DNA of 64,000 nucleotides, from the NCBI RefSeq assembly GCF_002221525.1, contig NZ_CP011028.1, positions 197,001 through 261,000 of the forward strand, in the 5' to 3' direction. The notes under the pieces are model-generated. The model saw only the letters and a program-made list of their open reading frames with translations. It had not been told where the DNA came from and did no database searches. Origin of the DNA: Pseudoalteromonas espejiana DSM 9414 (GTDB taxonomy: Bacteria > Pseudomonadota > Gammaproteobacteria > Enterobacterales > Alteromonadaceae). This document shows, piece after piece, positions 1 to 9,437 of the stretch (position 1 is its first letter; each line of letters starts with the position of its first letter). A program made the position numbers and the translations under genes.

Positions 1-452
1 AGTTTGAGATACAAAGTATGAGCGCCACTTTCTACATCTCTTATGGCAAAAGTCGATAAATCATCAGCAGGGCCATAAGGTTTTCCATCTATAAACAGTT
101 GTATCGTAAAACCTACTTCAAAGCGAGGGGTGATCCTACTGGTTACGTACACAGAACCGGTATTCTCGCGAATGATTTGGTTATGGGTAGGTGACGAAAT
201 CATAATTTGAAACGTATTGGGGTGTGTTGGCGGTGGTGAATCAGGGGTGTGGCTGCCGGCTTCAGACATGGTTAGATCTTGGCTGCTTAGCTTTATTTCT
301 GTCGCGCCATTATGTGGCGTATCTGAGAACACTAATACACCATTTTTGTCTTTCCAAGCATAAATTTTTTTATTGCCTGCGTAACTATAAATGCTTAATC
401 CTAAAGCAATAAATAGTATAAAAATCCTGTAATTCACTTTGCTGCCCTGCAT
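1..452 (-). CDS. DUF4124-domain protein, 3' part outside the window
   Basis: Reading the minus strand from an ATG at 452 gives an open frame that runs off the left edge (about 150 codons). The N-terminus has a hydrophobic signal segment (about residues 8-25, FILFIALGLSIYSYAG), then KKIYAWKDKNGVLVFSDTP, the hallmark of the DUF4124 domain found in small secreted gammaproteobacterial proteins. A proline-rich linker follows, then a beta-rich stretch with FIDGKPYGP. It lies just downstream of glnA on the same strand, beyond the glnA terminator. The molecular function of DUF4124 is unknown; an envelope location is inferred from the signal segment. The C-terminal part cannot be judged here. Confidence 0.75.
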   Translation of the reverse strand, partial: MQGSKVNYRIFILFIALGLSIYSYAGNKKIYAWKDKNGVLVFSDTPHNGATEIKLSSQDLTMSEAGSHTPDSPPPTHPNTFQIMISSPTHNQIIRENTGSVYVTSRITPRFEVGFTIQLFIDGKPYGPADDLSTFAIRDVESGAHTLYLK

Positions 453-498
453 GTTTAACAATTACATAACTTTAGTGGAGATTACCCTAATTTACCAT

Positions 499-523
499 AA
501 AAAAAAGCCCGCTTAGCGGGCTT
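499..523 (-). terminator. Rho-independent terminator of glnA
   Basis: A 7-bp GC-rich stem (506-512 with 516-522, loop TTA) is followed on the minus strand by an uninterrupted T run (the A run at 498-506 on the plus strand). It lies about 45 bp past the glnA stop. Confidence 0.9.
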
Positions 524-569
524 GAGAACACACATTTATTATCTTATCGATAATTTGTTCTACAGCAAA

Positions 570-1976
570 TTAAACGCTGTAGTACATTTCAAACTCAACT
601 GGGTGAGTTGTCATGTTAAGCTTTTCTACTTCTTGAGATTTAAGTGCAATGTATGCATCGATTAAATCGTCAGTAAATACGCCACCTTGTGTTAAGAACT
701 CACGGTCTGCGCTAAGTGCAGATAGTGCTTCGTCTAGTGAAGATGCAACTTGTGGAATTTCTGCTGCTTCTTCTGCCGGTAGGTCGTATAAATCTTTATC
801 CATTGCATCGCCAGGGTGGATCTTGTTTTTAATACCGTCAAGGCCAGCCATAAGCATTGCTGAGAAAGCAAGGTATGGGTTAGCTGTTGGATCCGGGAAG
901 CGTACTTCGATACGACGACCTTTTTCTGATGGTACAACTGGGATACGAATTGATGCAGAGCGGTTACGCGCAGAGTATGCAAGCATTACTGGCGCTTCAA
1001 AACCTGGTACTAAACGTTTGTACGAGTTAGTAGATGCGTTTGCAAAAGCGTTAATTGCTTTAGCGTGCTTAATAATACCGCCAATGTAGTAAAGCGCTTC
1101 TTCAGAAAGACCGCCGTACTTGTCACCAGCAAATAAGTTAACACCGTCTTTAGCTAAAGACTGGTGACAGTGCATGCCAGAGCCGTTATCGCCAACGATT
1201 GGCTTAGGCATAAACGTTGCTGTTTTTCCGTAAAGGTGAGCCATGTTATGAATAACATATTTCATCTCTTGGATTTCATCTGCTTTTAATACCATTGTAT
1301 TAAAGCGAGTAGCGATTTCGTTTTGACCCGCTGTTGCTACTTCGTGGTGATGCGCTTCTACTACTTGACCTAGTTCTTCAAGCACTAAACACGTAGCTGA
1401 ACGCCAATCTTGCGAAGAATCAACTGGTGAACATGGGAAGTAACCGCCTTTAACACCTGGGCGATGACCTGTGTTGCCACCTTCGTAATCTTTATCTGAG
1501 TTCCATGCAGCTTCTACAGAATCAATTTTGTACATAGAACCTGACATATCTGACTTGTATTTAACGTCGTCAAATAGGAAGAATTCTGGCTCTGGGCCAA
1601 ATAAAACTGTATCGGCTATACCGGTAGATTTCATGTAATCTTCAGCGCGTTTAGCAACTGAACGAGGGTCACGCTCGTAACCTTGAAGTGTAGAAGGCTC
1701 TACAACGTCACAACGTACAATTAGTGTGGCTTCTTCTGTGAAAGGGTCAAGTTTAACTGACTCAGCCACTGGCATAAGTACCATGTCTGATTCGTTAATG
1801 CCTTTCCAACCTGCAATTGAAGAGCCGTCGAACATTTTACCGTCTTCAAAAAAATCTTCATCAACTTGGTGATGAGGAATAGAAACATGTTGCTCTTTAC
1901 CTCGTGTATCAGTAAAGCGTAAATCAATGAACTTAACGTCATTTTCTTTAATAAAATCTAAAACCGATTGTGACAT
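570..1976 (-). CDS. glnA: Glutamine synthetase type I
   Basis: Glutamine synthetase makes glutamine from glutamate, ammonia and ATP in the cytoplasm and is the main ammonium-assimilation enzyme. The 468-residue protein has the usual bacterial GSI length. It shows the beta-grasp N-terminus ([17 protein letters not shown]), DGSSIAGW, the metal-binding EPEFFLFD, the [10 protein letters not shown] motif and the C-terminal [24 protein letters not shown] contains the tyrosine that GlnE adenylylates in the GSI-beta group. The start is supported by a GGAGG ribosome site at 1981-1985 (minus strand). Upstream sequences resemble NtrC sites and a sigma-54 promoter, as expected for nitrogen control. glnL and glnG are not in the window. 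Confidence 0.98.
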   Translation of the reverse strand: MSQSVLDFIKENDVKFIDLRFTDTRGKEQHVSIPHHQVDEDFFEDGKMFDGSSIAGWKGINESDMVLMPVAESVKLDPFTEEATLIVRCDVVEPSTLQGYERDPRSVAKRAEDYMKSTGIADTVLFGPEPEFFLFDDVKYKSDMSGSMYKIDSVEAAWNSDKDYEGGNTGHRPGVKGGYFPCSPVDSSQDWRSATCLVLEELGQVVEAHHHEVATAGQNEIATRFNTMVLKADEIQEMKYVIHNMAHLYGKTATFMPKPIVGDNGSGMHCHQSLAKDGVNLFAGDKYGGLSEEALYYIGGIIKHAKAINAFANASTNSYKRLVPGFEAPVMLAYSARNRSASIRIPVVPSEKGRRIEVRFPDPTANPYLAFSAMLMAGLDGIKNKIHPGDAMDKDLYDLPAEEAAEIPQVASSLDEALSALSADREFLTQGGVFTDDLIDAYIALKSQEVEKLNMTTHPVEFEMYYSV

Positions 1977-2033
1977 GTGTCCTCCAACTGTTGGGTTTTA
2001 TTATTGCTGCATTAAATGCTTTGGTTTTTAGTA

Positions 2034-2049
2034 AGCTGATTTTATGCCA
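2034..2049 (-). promoter_or_regulatory. Candidate sigma-54 promoter of glnA
   Basis: On the minus strand the sequence TGGCATAAAATCAGCT has GG and GC dinucleotides separated by 10 bases, the defining spacing of a -24/-12 sigma-54 promoter. The -24 half (TGGCA) fits the consensus well and the -12 half (CAGCT for TTGCT) less so. The inferred start site is near 2023, about 47 bp before the glnA ATG. Confidence 0.55.
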
Positions 2050-2112
2050 TTATTTTAACTTGTTGTTTATAAAGTTAAAAAATGTATATGCACAAAATTG
2101 GCAAAGCGCTTG

Positions 2113-2148
2113 GCACTATTTTGGTGCGTAAAATATCCATGCTGGTGC
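2113..2148 (-). promoter_or_regulatory. Two candidate NtrC (GlnG) binding sites upstream of glnA
   Basis: Site A (2113-2127) reads GCACTATTTTGGTGC. Site B, read on the minus strand from 2150 to 2137, is TTGCACCAGCATGG. Both resemble the two NtrC enhancer sites of the E. coli glnA promoter as I recall them (GCAC...TGGTGC architecture). They lie about 97 and 118 bp upstream of the inferred sigma-54 start, about two helical turns apart. Confidence 0.6.
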
Positions 2149-2150
2149 AA

Positions 2151-2482
2151 AGTTTACATGGCTTATTTTGTGCGTATTTTAATCGCTAAAATTAGCATAA
2201 CTTAAATGCTAAATTGTGCCAAAGATATCAAGGAATTAACTAAAAGAGGGGTTTTTAATCAAATAACTGAAATTTATTTCATATAAATGTCATATAAAAA
2301 ACAGATACTTAGTAAAAGTATTAAGAAAGTTTTCAAAATTGTATTGGATAAACTTTCATCCATGTCATTAATGAGGGATAATATGCGCCCTTTTAAATCC
2401 TATGCTTGGACATCTCGTGAAAACGCAGATGAGTGCGTAGATCTTGCAGGATCAATGAGAATAAACTTCTCTGAGTAAAAAT
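2151..2482. other. glnA-typA divergent intergenic region, typA leader
   Basis: This AT-rich stretch carries the typA promoter. A candidate -10 (GATAAT, 2377-2382) lies 17 bp after a weak -35 (TTTCAT, 2354-2359). A 31-codon frame from an ATG at 2383 to 2478 ends four bases before the typA start and is preceded by GAGGG at 2374-2377. It overlaps the -10, so it is either a leader peptide from an earlier start site or chance. No other feature was recognised. Confidence 0.4.
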
Positions 2483-4306
2483 ATGAGCATCGAACAGTTA
2501 AGAAATATAGCGATTATCGCGCACGTTGACCACGGTAAAACAACTCTGGTTGACAAACTACTTGAGCAATCAGGTACATTAGAAACACGCGGCGGTAACG
2601 AAGAGCGTGTGATGGACTCAAACGACATTGAGAAAGAACGTGGTATTACCATTTTAGCTAAAAACACAGCTATCTCTTGGAAAGACTACCATATCAATAT
2701 CGTAGATACCCCGGGACACGCCGATTTCGGTGGTGAAGTTGAACGCGTACTTTCGATGGCTGACTCAGTATTACTACTTGTTGATGCTCAAGAAGGTCCA
2801 ATGCCGCAAACGCGTTTCGTTACGCAAAAAGCATTCGCGCAAGGCTTAAAGCCAATCGTAGTTATCAATAAAATTGATAAGCCAGGTGCACGTCCTGATT
2901 GGGTAATGGATCAAATCTTTGATTTATTCGACAACCTAGGTGCAACTGACGAACAGTTAGACTTTAAAGTAATCTACGCTTCAGCTATCAACGGTTGGGC
3001 TACATTAGATTTAGACGAGCCGTCTGACAACATGGAACCTATGTTCCAAATGATCGTTGACGAAGTATCACCACCGGATGCAGATCCTGAAGGTGACTTC
3101 CAAATGCAAATCTCTCAGCTTGATTACAACTCTTATAAAGGTGTAATCGGTATCGGTCGTATCAAACGCGGTTCTGTTGCGCCTAACCAACAAGTTACTA
3201 TCATTAGTGCAGATGGCACTAGCCGTAACGGTAAAATTGGTGCAGTACAAAGCTACCTAGGTCTTGAGCGTATCGAAACAGAACGTGGTTATGCTGGTAA
3301 CATTGTAACTGTAACAGGTCTTGGTGAGCTTAAGATTTCAGATACTGTTTGTTGTCCTAACAACGTTGAAGCATTACCACCACTAAGTGTTGATGAGCCA
3401 ACAGTAACGATGACGTTCTCTGTAAATAACTCTCCTTTCTGTGGTAAAGAAGGTAAGTTTGTAACGTCACGTAACATCCGTGAGCGTTTAGACAAAGAAT
3501 TAGTACACAACGTTGCACTTCGTGTTGCAGATACTGATAACCCAGATAGCTTCCGCGTATCGGGTCGTGGTGAATTACACCTTGGTATCTTAATCGAAAA
3601 CATGCGTCGTGAAGGTTACGAGCTAGCTGTATCTCGTCCAGAAGTAATCTTACGCACTGTTGATGGCGTATTAGAAGAACCGTACGAAACACTAACAATT
3701 GACTGTGAAGAAGAGCACCAAGGTTCTATCATGGAGCAAATTGGTCTTCGTAAAGGTGAACTTACTGATATGGCACCAGATGGTAAAGGCCGTATGCGTT
3801 TAGACTTTATGATCCCAAGCCGTGGCTTAATCGGTTTCCAAACTGAGTTCATGACACTTACTTCAGGTTCTGGTTTACTTTACCACTCGTTCGATCACTA
3901 CGGTCCGCACAAAGGTGGCGAGCTAGGTGTTCGTAAGAACGGTGTAATGATTGCAAATGCAACAGGTAAAGCACTTACTAACGCATTATTCAACTTACAA
4001 GAGCGTGGTAAATTATTCATCGGTCACGGTGTTGAAGTTTACGAAGGTATGGTTATCGGTATTCATAGCCGCGATAACGACCTTACAGTTAACGCACTTA
4101 AAGGTAAGCAACTTACTAACGTTCGTGCATCTGGTACAGATGAAGCACAAACACTTACGCCACCATTGAACTACACACTTGAGCAAGCGCTTGAGTTCAT
4201 CGATGATGACGAGTTAGTAGAAGTAACACCTGAGAACATTCGTATTCGTAAGCGTCACTTAACTGAAAGTGAGCGTAAACGTGCGGGTCGTGCTCCTAAA
4301 TCATAA
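2483..4306 (+). CDS. typA: Ribosome-associated GTPase TypA/BipA
   Basis: TypA (BipA) is a translational GTPase of the EF-G/LepA superfamily that binds the 70S ribosome and supports ribosome assembly and growth in cold or stress. The 607-residue protein has the usual length. It shows G1 [10 protein letters not shown] near residue 15, the switch region [11 protein letters not shown]3 [11 protein letters not shown] and G4 NKIDK. Domain II, EF-G-like domains III and V ([22 protein letters not shown]) and the TypA-specific C-terminal region (GEELxVRKNG-like, [10 protein letters not shown]) follow. It is divergent from glnA, as in E. coli. The ribosome site is weak (GAG at 2473). A strong terminator follows. 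Confidence 0.98.
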   Translation: MSIEQLRNIAIIAHVDHGKTTLVDKLLEQSGTLETRGGNEERVMDSNDIEKERGITILAKNTAISWKDYHINIVDTPGHADFGGEVERVLSMADSVLLLVDAQEGPMPQTRFVTQKAFAQGLKPIVVINKIDKPGARPDWVMDQIFDLFDNLGATDEQLDFKVIYASAINGWATLDLDEPSDNMEPMFQMIVDEVSPPDADPEGDFQMQISQLDYNSYKGVIGIGRIKRGSVAPNQQVTIISADGTSRNGKIGAVQSYLGLERIETERGYAGNIVTVTGLGELKISDTVCCPNNVEALPPLSVDEPTVTMTFSVNNSPFCGKEGKFVTSRNIRERLDKELVHNVALRVADTDNPDSFRVSGRGELHLGILIENMRREGYELAVSRPEVILRTVDGVLEEPYETLTIDCEEEHQGSIMEQIGLRKGELTDMAPDGKGRMRLDFMIPSRGLIGFQTEFMTLTSGSGLLYHSFDHYGPHKGGELGVRKNGVMIANATGKALTNALFNLQERGKLFIGHGVEVYEGMVIGIHSRDNDLTVNALKGKQLTNVRASGTDEAQTLTPPLNYTLEQALEFIDDDELVEVTPENIRIRKRHLTESERKRAGRAPKS

Positions 4307-4331
4307 TCTATTAATTTAGAATAATGATTTT

Positions 4332-4366
4332 AAAAGCCGCTGTATTGCAAAATACAGCGGCTTTTT
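4332..4366 (+). terminator. Rho-independent terminator of typA
   Basis: An 11-bp perfect stem (4336-4346 with 4351-4361) with a GCAA loop is followed by six T residues. Confidence 0.95.
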
Positions 4367-4613
4367 TGTGGCTTAAAACAAGAGCTGTCAGTTTTACGAT
4401 TGTGCTCATATCTCTAAAAGAGCAGCGCCTCTTATCCTCTTTGTGAGTAATTTACTTAAAGATTTTTTGCACAAAGAGAAGGGAGTGAGCAGTAAAAGAG
4501 TCAGAGCTGGAACAATCGATAATGCAAAACATCTGTAATTGTTGCTAGGGAATTTTTTCGTTGGGTTTCGCTACGCTCAACCCAACCTATGTTATCAATT
4601 ATTTTATTAATGG
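4367..4613. other. Intergenic region with two inverted repeats
   Basis: The region between the typA terminator and the convergent CBM9-like gene has no credible gene. It holds a 9-bp perfect inverted repeat CTCTTTGTG/CACAAAGAG (4437-4445 and 4470-4478) and the separate short palindromic element at 4560-4586. Confidence 0.5.
4560..4586. repeat. REP-like short palindromic element (GTTGGGTT type)
   Basis: GTTGGGTT and AACCCAAC form an 8-bp perfect stem with an 11-base loop (TCGCTACGCTC). I recall very similar elements scattered between genes of marine gammaproteobacteria, but only one copy is in this window. Without a T run it is unlikely to be a simple terminator. Confidence 0.5.
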
Positions 4614-5345
4614 TTACTTACTTTTTGGTAGCAAAGTGATTTTTCCAAATACGTCTGCGTCTATAAAGCCACGATTTCTGTCGCCGTTTACTGGCTGGAC
4701 TTCGTGTGAACCCATAAAGTGTTCGCGCACGTCACTGCCATCGTTATCACAATACGCTAGCATAAAGCCAATAACTTGGTTTTCGCTCAGTGTAATAGGT
4801 GTGTTTACAGCGCCTTCTTTGTAATTGTTAGGGTAGAGCTTTATGGCTACTTCCCATGTGATGTTGTAAGGCGCTTTAGTGTTTCGTATCCAGTTACTTA
4901 CTAAGTGTTCGGTATATAAATGTGCTTTTTTATCAGGGCCGTAATCGGCGGCTTGGTTATCAAGGCCAATATGATAGGCCAAAGCAGTATGGTTAAACTG
5001 GTGAATTCCGCCTGAGGCGTCGCTATCTATAAATATTTCTAGTGCATCGTCATCCCAATATTTTTCGGTTGGGTCTGGGTGCGTATCAATTAACACATCA
5101 TCCACAATGTCGGCTTGAAGGTATAAATAATTTTTATCCCATAATAAACGATAGCGGCCTTTAAAATCGTCCTCTGATGAAGGCAGTGTACCATCCATTA
5201 AATGAGGCATATCGTGCCATGTTGCTTTATCCCATGTGCTTTCAGATACGCCATCAACAGTAATAGGTGTAGAGGTATGAACTACATCAATGGCCATTAC
5301 CGGTGCACTTAATAAAAAACTTATAGCTAACGCTTGTTTTATCAT
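4614..5345 (-). CDS. Secreted CBM9-like carbohydrate-binding protein
   Basis: This 243-residue protein starts with a cleavable signal peptide (MIKQALAISFLLSAPVMA). The rest resembles the family 9 carbohydrate-binding fold: PITVDGVSESTWDKATWHDM at the N-terminus, YRLLWDKNYLYLQADIVDD, then WDDDALEIFIDSD, a typical calcium and sugar-binding stretch of this fold, and WEVAIKL. It has no catalytic domain. Such stand-alone proteins are usually periplasmic or secreted and are thought to bind sugars or glycans; the ligand cannot be told from sequence. It is followed on the same strand by an MBL-fold lipoprotein ending 67 bp upstream, so the two may be co-transcribed. Confidence 0.75.
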   Translation of the reverse strand: MIKQALAISFLLSAPVMAIDVVHTSTPITVDGVSESTWDKATWHDMPHLMDGTLPSSEDDFKGRYRLLWDKNYLYLQADIVDDVLIDTHPDPTEKYWDDDALEIFIDSDASGGIHQFNHTALAYHIGLDNQAADYGPDKKAHLYTEHLVSNWIRNTKAPYNITWEVAIKLYPNNYKEGAVNTPITLSENQVIGFMLAYCDNDGSDVREHFMGSHEVQPVNGDRNRGFIDADVFGKITLLPKSK

Positions 5346-5412
5346 TAATATCTCAGTTTTATTATAAATTTATAGTAACGTGTCACTAATCCTAAAGTAG
5401 TTAAGTCATTAG

Positions 5413-6504
5413 TTACAGTGAAATACTTTCGCCTTCGTTAAGAATATATAGCGGCGTTTTAGCATTCATTTCATCAACCATATGCAATAAGCGCAGTAAT
5501 GCAGAATGGCTAGTATGGTCGCCCATTTTCCAACTTGAGTTGCCATAGCCCCACGGTATCATTACTTTGCAGTTAAGATCTTGCGAAGCGTTAAGTGCAT
5601 CCTCTGGTGTTGTGTGCACATAGCGATACCAAGTAGCGCTCTCTTCGCTGTAATAGGAGGCTATGGGCATTAGGCATATATCTATATCGCCATATTTTTG
5701 CTGAATATCTGTAAAGTGCTTTGAGTAACCTGTATCGCCTGCAAAAAATAAGGTTTTGCCGTTTTGCTCCAGTAGCCAGCCGTTCCAGAGGTCTTTATCG
5801 TTATCTTCATAAATAAAAGGTACCATTACTCGGCTACTAAAGTGATGAGCAGGTAAGGCATGAATAGCTAAATCGCTAATATTTGTTTTTGCGTACCACG
5901 CCATTTCACTAATGTTAAACCCGCCAGTAGGGAAATTGTCGGCCATACCCAATGGTGTTAAATAGCGAGGCTTATTACCGAGTTCTTCAATATCTGCTTT
6001 ATTAAAATGATCGTAATGAATATGCGAGTAAATCACTGTACTTAAGTTTTTAAGCTCGTTTGGTGTTAGCCAATCGCCCGGCTGCCTGTAAAACCCAGAG
6101 GCTAGCCTAAAGGCTAAATCAACAGGTGAGTCGAATTGCTCTTTGACAGGGTCAAACAGCACATGCTGTCCGTTAGGCGTGCGAACCATAAACCCAGCGT
6201 GACCAAGCCAACGCACAGTAAAGCCTGTATTTAAATTAACAGGCTTTTGATCATCAATAAATTGGCAGTTTTCGCTCTCTTTTTCGCACAGTAATTTAGG
6301 GCTTGGTGGGTAGCAGTTGGTTTCGCAGGTGGTTGGGTACGTTTTTTTACCTGGGTAGAGGTTATGGTAGCGCCCTTTACGCTCGCCATCTTGATGTAGC
6401 GGGGTAATGGTATTTTCCCCTGCAATCACTTCAATGTTGTTAGCTGTTTGGCAAGCGCTGAGCAGTGTGGATGCAAGTATTAGGGTAATAGCTTTGTGCT
6501 TCAT
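5413..6504 (-). CDS. MBL-fold metallo-hydrolase lipoprotein (NAPE-PLD/UlaG-like)
   Basis: The start is placed at the ATG at 6504, inside a longer open frame, because it yields a clean lipoprotein signal (MKHKAITLILASTLLSAC, lipid cysteine at 18). The mature part is a metallo-beta-lactamase fold: GFTVRWLGHAGFMVRTPNGQHVLFDP, then the metal motif HIHYDHF, LPAHHFSSR, FFAGDTGYSKHF and a C-terminal MIPWGYGNSSW. This pattern fits the lactonase_2/NAPE-PLD-like group, which includes phospholipase-D-like enzymes and UlaG-type lactonases. Its substrate is unknown. As a predicted membrane lipoprotein it would act in the periplasm or at the outer membrane. Confidence 0.8.
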   Translation of the reverse strand: MKHKAITLILASTLLSACQTANNIEVIAGENTITPLHQDGERKGRYHNLYPGKKTYPTTCETNCYPPSPKLLCEKESENCQFIDDQKPVNLNTGFTVRWLGHAGFMVRTPNGQHVLFDPVKEQFDSPVDLAFRLASGFYRQPGDWLTPNELKNLSTVIYSHIHYDHFNKADIEELGNKPRYLTPLGMADNFPTGGFNISEMAWYAKTNISDLAIHALPAHHFSSRVMVPFIYEDNDKDLWNGWLLEQNGKTLFFAGDTGYSKHFTDIQQKYGDIDICLMPIASYYSEESATWYRYVHTTPEDALNASQDLNCKVMIPWGYGNSSWKMGDHTSHSALLRLLHMVDEMNAKTPLYILNEGESISL

Positions 6505-6587
6505 TTTTATTGTTCTAGTTATTTTTTTACTAAAGTATAACAACAGCAGCGCATTAGCATATAGTTCAAAGGTAACAAAAAGTTACA

Positions 6588-6615
6588 TTAAAAAAGCCTG
6601 CAATTTAGCAGGCTT
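6588..6615 (-). terminator. Rho-independent terminator of the DUF2959 gene
   Basis: AAGCCTGC (6594-6601) pairs with GCAGGCTT (6608-6615) around a 6-base loop. On the minus strand the stem is followed by T residues (A run at 6588-6595 on plus). Confidence 0.85.
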
Positions 6616-6635
6616 AGTAAACAGGTTTATAATGA

Positions 6636-7292
6636 TTAGCCAACGCTATTCATTTGCTCAATAAACTTGTTCGAATCGGCAATCGATTTATTCATGTCAT
6701 TCATGAGTACTTGAATGTCGCGTTTAAGGTTAGTGAATTCACCTTTAATTGCCGCTACCGCTTGTGCGTTTAAGTTATGCTTTAAGTACAGTACGTTATC
6801 TTGTAAAGATGATAATACCGGCTCCATTTTGCTCTCGGCGCTGCGCATAGAGCGAAGCAACTGACTAAATTGGCGCTGTGTTGCAGCTAGCTTTTTGCTG
6901 CTTTCGCGTTTAAGTGAGGCACTTTTATATTGCTCTAACTCATCGCTCCACTCATCAAAAAGTGCTTCGGCTACGTCTTCTACTTTATTAATGTTGCTTG
7001 ATACTTCGTTAGCCGCGGCTAAGCTCGACTCGTAATCGTCGTTAAGTTGGTTGTAGGCATCTTGTAACTCGCCCCCATCAAAATTAATTAAGGTTGTTAG
7101 GCGCTCAAGTGCTGATTGAAATTCTTCTTGCGACTCTTCTTGTGAGTCTTTGGTTTCTTCTACGCGGTCAATAAGAATGTCGCGCTTGTGTACACCTACT
7201 TTTTCCATTGCAGAATAATAAGCAGACTGACAACCCGACAAAGTAAGCGTAATGGCCAGTATTGAGGCGCTAAGTAATGTTTGTTTTTTCAT
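6636..7292 (-). CDS. DUF2959 lipoprotein, coiled coil
   Basis: A 218-residue protein with a lipoprotein signal (MKKQTLLSASILAITLTLSGC, lipid cysteine at 21) and a highly charged helical body. It carries YYSAMEKVGVHKRDILIDRVEETKDSQEESQEEF, which matches the DUF2959 family of marine gammaproteobacteria. The whole mature part is predicted coiled coil, rich in E, Q, S and L. No catalytic motif is visible and the family has no assigned function. It is probably anchored in the periplasm. It is monocistronic, with its own terminator, and divergent from yihY. Confidence 0.8.
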   Translation of the reverse strand: MKKQTLLSASILAITLTLSGCQSAYYSAMEKVGVHKRDILIDRVEETKDSQEESQEEFQSALERLTTLINFDGGELQDAYNQLNDDYESSLAAANEVSSNINKVEDVAEALFDEWSDELEQYKSASLKRESSKKLAATQRQFSQLLRSMRSAESKMEPVLSSLQDNVLYLKHNLNAQAVAAIKGEFTNLKRDIQVLMNDMNKSIADSNKFIEQMNSVG

Positions 7293-7377
7293 TTGGATCC
7301 CTATTTACCAGTAAGTGCTGTAAATTGTGGTGCTGATTGTTATCATAATCAAAACTCGATTAGCACAAGTCAATTGT

Positions 7378-8280
7378 ATGAATGATAAGCTCTCCCTTTA
7401 TAAACAGCAAGCTATCTCCTTTTTGAAGCAGCAGCCAAGCTGGTGGATGCAATACGTTAACCGTTGTATTGACGATCAAATAACGGTAAATGCAGGCTAC
7501 CTTGCTTACGTTACTTTGCTTTCGTTAGTGCCGCTAATAGCTGTAGGTGTGGCTATATTTTCTGCCTTTCCTGGGTTTGAGTCGACCCGCATAGCCATAG
7601 AAAGCTTTTTGTTTACTAACTTTGTGCCTACCTCGTCAGATGTGATTAAAGAGCATATAAGCTCCTTTGCAGGTAATGCCAACCAAATGACTGCGGTAGG
7701 TATTGGCTTTTTAGCAGCTATAGCCTTGCTGCTGATACGAAATGTTGATGCCACGCTTAATCGCATTTGGCGAATTAAGAAAAAACGCCCAATGATGATC
7801 TCTTTTGCAGTGTATTGGATGGTATTAAGCCTAGGCCCCGTACTACTTGGCGCAAGTATTGGTGTTACCTCCTATATTGTGTCGTTGGTTTCGTTTGCCG
7901 ATCAGGGTATTCCTGGGTTTAGCGGCTTTTTGTTAAAGCTGGTGCCTTATGGTTTTTCAATGGTTGGCTTTTTAATGTTATATACCTTAGTGCCTAATAC
8001 GCCTGTCTCTATTAGGGCTGCGATACCCGGCGCACTTTTTGCGGCTGTTTTATTTGAGCTGACTAAAAAAGGCTTTGCGCTTTATATAAGTCATTTTCCT
8101 TCGTACGAAGTGATTTATGGTGCTGTTGCGACCATACCTATTTTATTTGTGTGGGTGTATTTATCGTGGGTGGTGGTGTTATTAGGGGCTGAATTTACCG
8201 CCTGTATCAGCCCTAATCATGTGCCGCAAACACCAGAAATAGAGATAGACGATGAGCTAAAAACCGAGGAAACTAATTAA
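7378..8280 (+). CDS. yihY: YihY/BrkB-family inner membrane protein
   Basis: The ATG at 7378 is preferred to an upstream in-frame ATG at 7327, because the resulting N-terminus (MNDKLSLYKQQ) matches the family and gives 300 residues. There are six hydrophobic segments. The family core is clear: NAGYLAYVTLLSLVPLIAVG, MTAVGIGFLAAIALL, SFAVYWMVLSLGPVLLGAS, ELTKKGFALYISHFPSYEVIYGAVATIPILFVWVYLSW and the C-terminal LLGAEF. E. coli YihY was once called RNase BN in error; the real function is unknown. The gene abuts dtd (stop and next ATG adjacent), as in E. coli, so the two are an operon. Confidence 0.92.
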   Translation: MNDKLSLYKQQAISFLKQQPSWWMQYVNRCIDDQITVNAGYLAYVTLLSLVPLIAVGVAIFSAFPGFESTRIAIESFLFTNFVPTSSDVIKEHISSFAGNANQMTAVGIGFLAAIALLLIRNVDATLNRIWRIKKKRPMMISFAVYWMVLSLGPVLLGASIGVTSYIVSLVSFADQGIPGFSGFLLKLVPYGFSMVGFLMLYTLVPNTPVSIRAAIPGALFAAVLFELTKKGFALYISHFPSYEVIYGAVATIPILFVWVYLSWVVVLLGAEFTACISPNHVPQTPEIEIDDELKTEETN

Positions 8281-8718
8281 ATGCAAGGGTTAATACAGCG
8301 TGTAAAACACGCAAAAGTAGAAGTTAATAACCAAGTTATTGGCCAAATAGAGCAGGGTATATTACTGCTTTTAGGTGTAGAAAAACCGGATGATGAGCAA
8401 GCAGCCGATAAGCTACTGCATAAGGTAAGTAATTACCGTATTTTTACCGACGAAAACGACAAAATGAACTTAAGCCTAAAAGATATTGGCGGTGAGTTAT
8501 TAGTGGTGTCGCAATTTACTTTAGCGGCTAATACCAAAAAAGGCATGCGCCCAAGCTTTTCATCAGCAGCAACGCCAAGCCAGGCTAACGAGCTTTACGA
8601 GTACTTTGTAACGCAAGCTAAAGCGCTGGGTATTAGCGTGGCAACCGGTGAGTTTGGCGCCGATATGCAAGTGAGCCTGTGTAACGATGGACCTGTTACC
8701 TTTAACTTATCGGTTTAA
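8281..8718 (+). CDS. dtd: D-aminoacyl-tRNA deacylase
   Basis: DTD hydrolyses D-aminoacyl-tRNA (and glycyl-tRNA-Ala), keeping D-amino acids and misacylated products out of translation. The 145 residues equal the family length. Both active-site signatures are present: [12 protein letters not shown] near residue 78 and NDGPVTF near residue 137, which carries the cross-subunit Gly-Pro motif. The gene starts directly after the yihY stop. Its last four bases overlap the end of the convergent spermidine-synthase-like gene. Confidence 0.97.
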   Translation: MQGLIQRVKHAKVEVNNQVIGQIEQGILLLLGVEKPDDEQAADKLLHKVSNYRIFTDENDKMNLSLKDIGGELLVVSQFTLAANTKKGMRPSFSSAATPSQANELYEYFVTQAKALGISVATGEFGADMQVSLCNDGPVTFNLSV

Positions 8719-9437
8719 TTATCAGATTTAGTAACAATAACGATATGATTAACAAAGCCCGCTACTTTATGCGGGCTTACTTTTACCCCAAATACATTTA
8801 GCAATAACTGCTGCAATTGGATTAACTGCGACTCATGCTGCGATAAAAAGTTAATAAATAGCGTGCCACCAGCGTTGAGCGCATCATATATTTTTTGATA
8901 AAACGCGTGTTCAAACAAAAATCGTGGCGCGTCTAACTGGCTAAATAAATCAAGAATAATCCAGTCATTGTTATGTGCTTTTTTAAGTACATTTTGCGCG
9001 TCATCGCATACCACATTAGCTTGCTTTTCTATGGCAAAAAAATCGCTATAGCAGGCGATAATATCAGCGTTTTTTTCAACTGATGTTATTTGAATATGTG
9101 GATAGGTATGTTGTAAGTAATTACGTATGGCACCGCCGCCAAGGCCAAGCTCTAGTACACGCTTTGGCGCTGCTAAGGTTTGCCATTGTTTAGCCAAATA
9201 GGTTAAATGTGGAAATAGCAGGCGCTGAGGATTGTTAAGCTCTATTACCGATTGCAAAGTATCGTTAATCAGTAGCCAGCGTAGCTGTCCATACTGGCGA
9301 ACCTGTATGTGATCGCCTGCGTATTTGTGCCAGTAAACAAGCTCACCAATAGCTTGGCTGCGGCTAATAAAGTGGCCAGTAATTACACCTGTTGAAGGGG
9401 CTATAAAGTCGCTCATAACATTTAGCATAAACCACAT
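8715..9437 (-). CDS. Spermidine-synthase-like methyltransferase-fold protein
   Basis: A 240-residue protein with a Rossmann fold of the SpeE superfamily. It shows a short N-terminal beta domain, then [16 protein letters not shown] (nucleotide-binding glycine motif, about 94-109), [14 protein letters not shown] (acidic residue ending beta 2) and [39 protein letters not shown]. True spermidine synthases have GGGDG; here it is GLGGG, so polyamine synthase activity is doubtful. Similar proteins are often annotated as fused-MFS or spermine-synthase-like. The start could also be the ATG at 9428 or 9416. Its 3' end overlaps dtd by four bases. Confidence 0.7.
   Translation of the reverse strand: MWFMLNVMSDFIAPSTGVITGHFISRSQAIGELVYWHKYAGDHIQVRQYGQLRWLLINDTLQSVIELNNPQRLLFPHLTYLAKQWQTLAAPKRVLELGLGGGAIRNYLQHTYPHIQITSVEKNADIIACYSDFFAIEKQANVVCDDAQNVLKKAHNNDWIILDLFSQLDAPRFLFEHAFYQKIYDALNAGGTLFINFLSQHESQLIQLQQLLLNVFGVKVSPHKVAGFVNHIVIVTKSDN

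Noticed and set aside
649..1089. 146-codon plus-strand open frame inside glnA
   Set aside because: It is antisense to the well-conserved glnA reading frame, has no ribosome site and no recognisable family.
3289..3852. Minus-strand open frames of 78-113 codons inside typA
   Set aside because: Shadows of the conserved typA coding frame; protein content is low-complexity and unlike any family.
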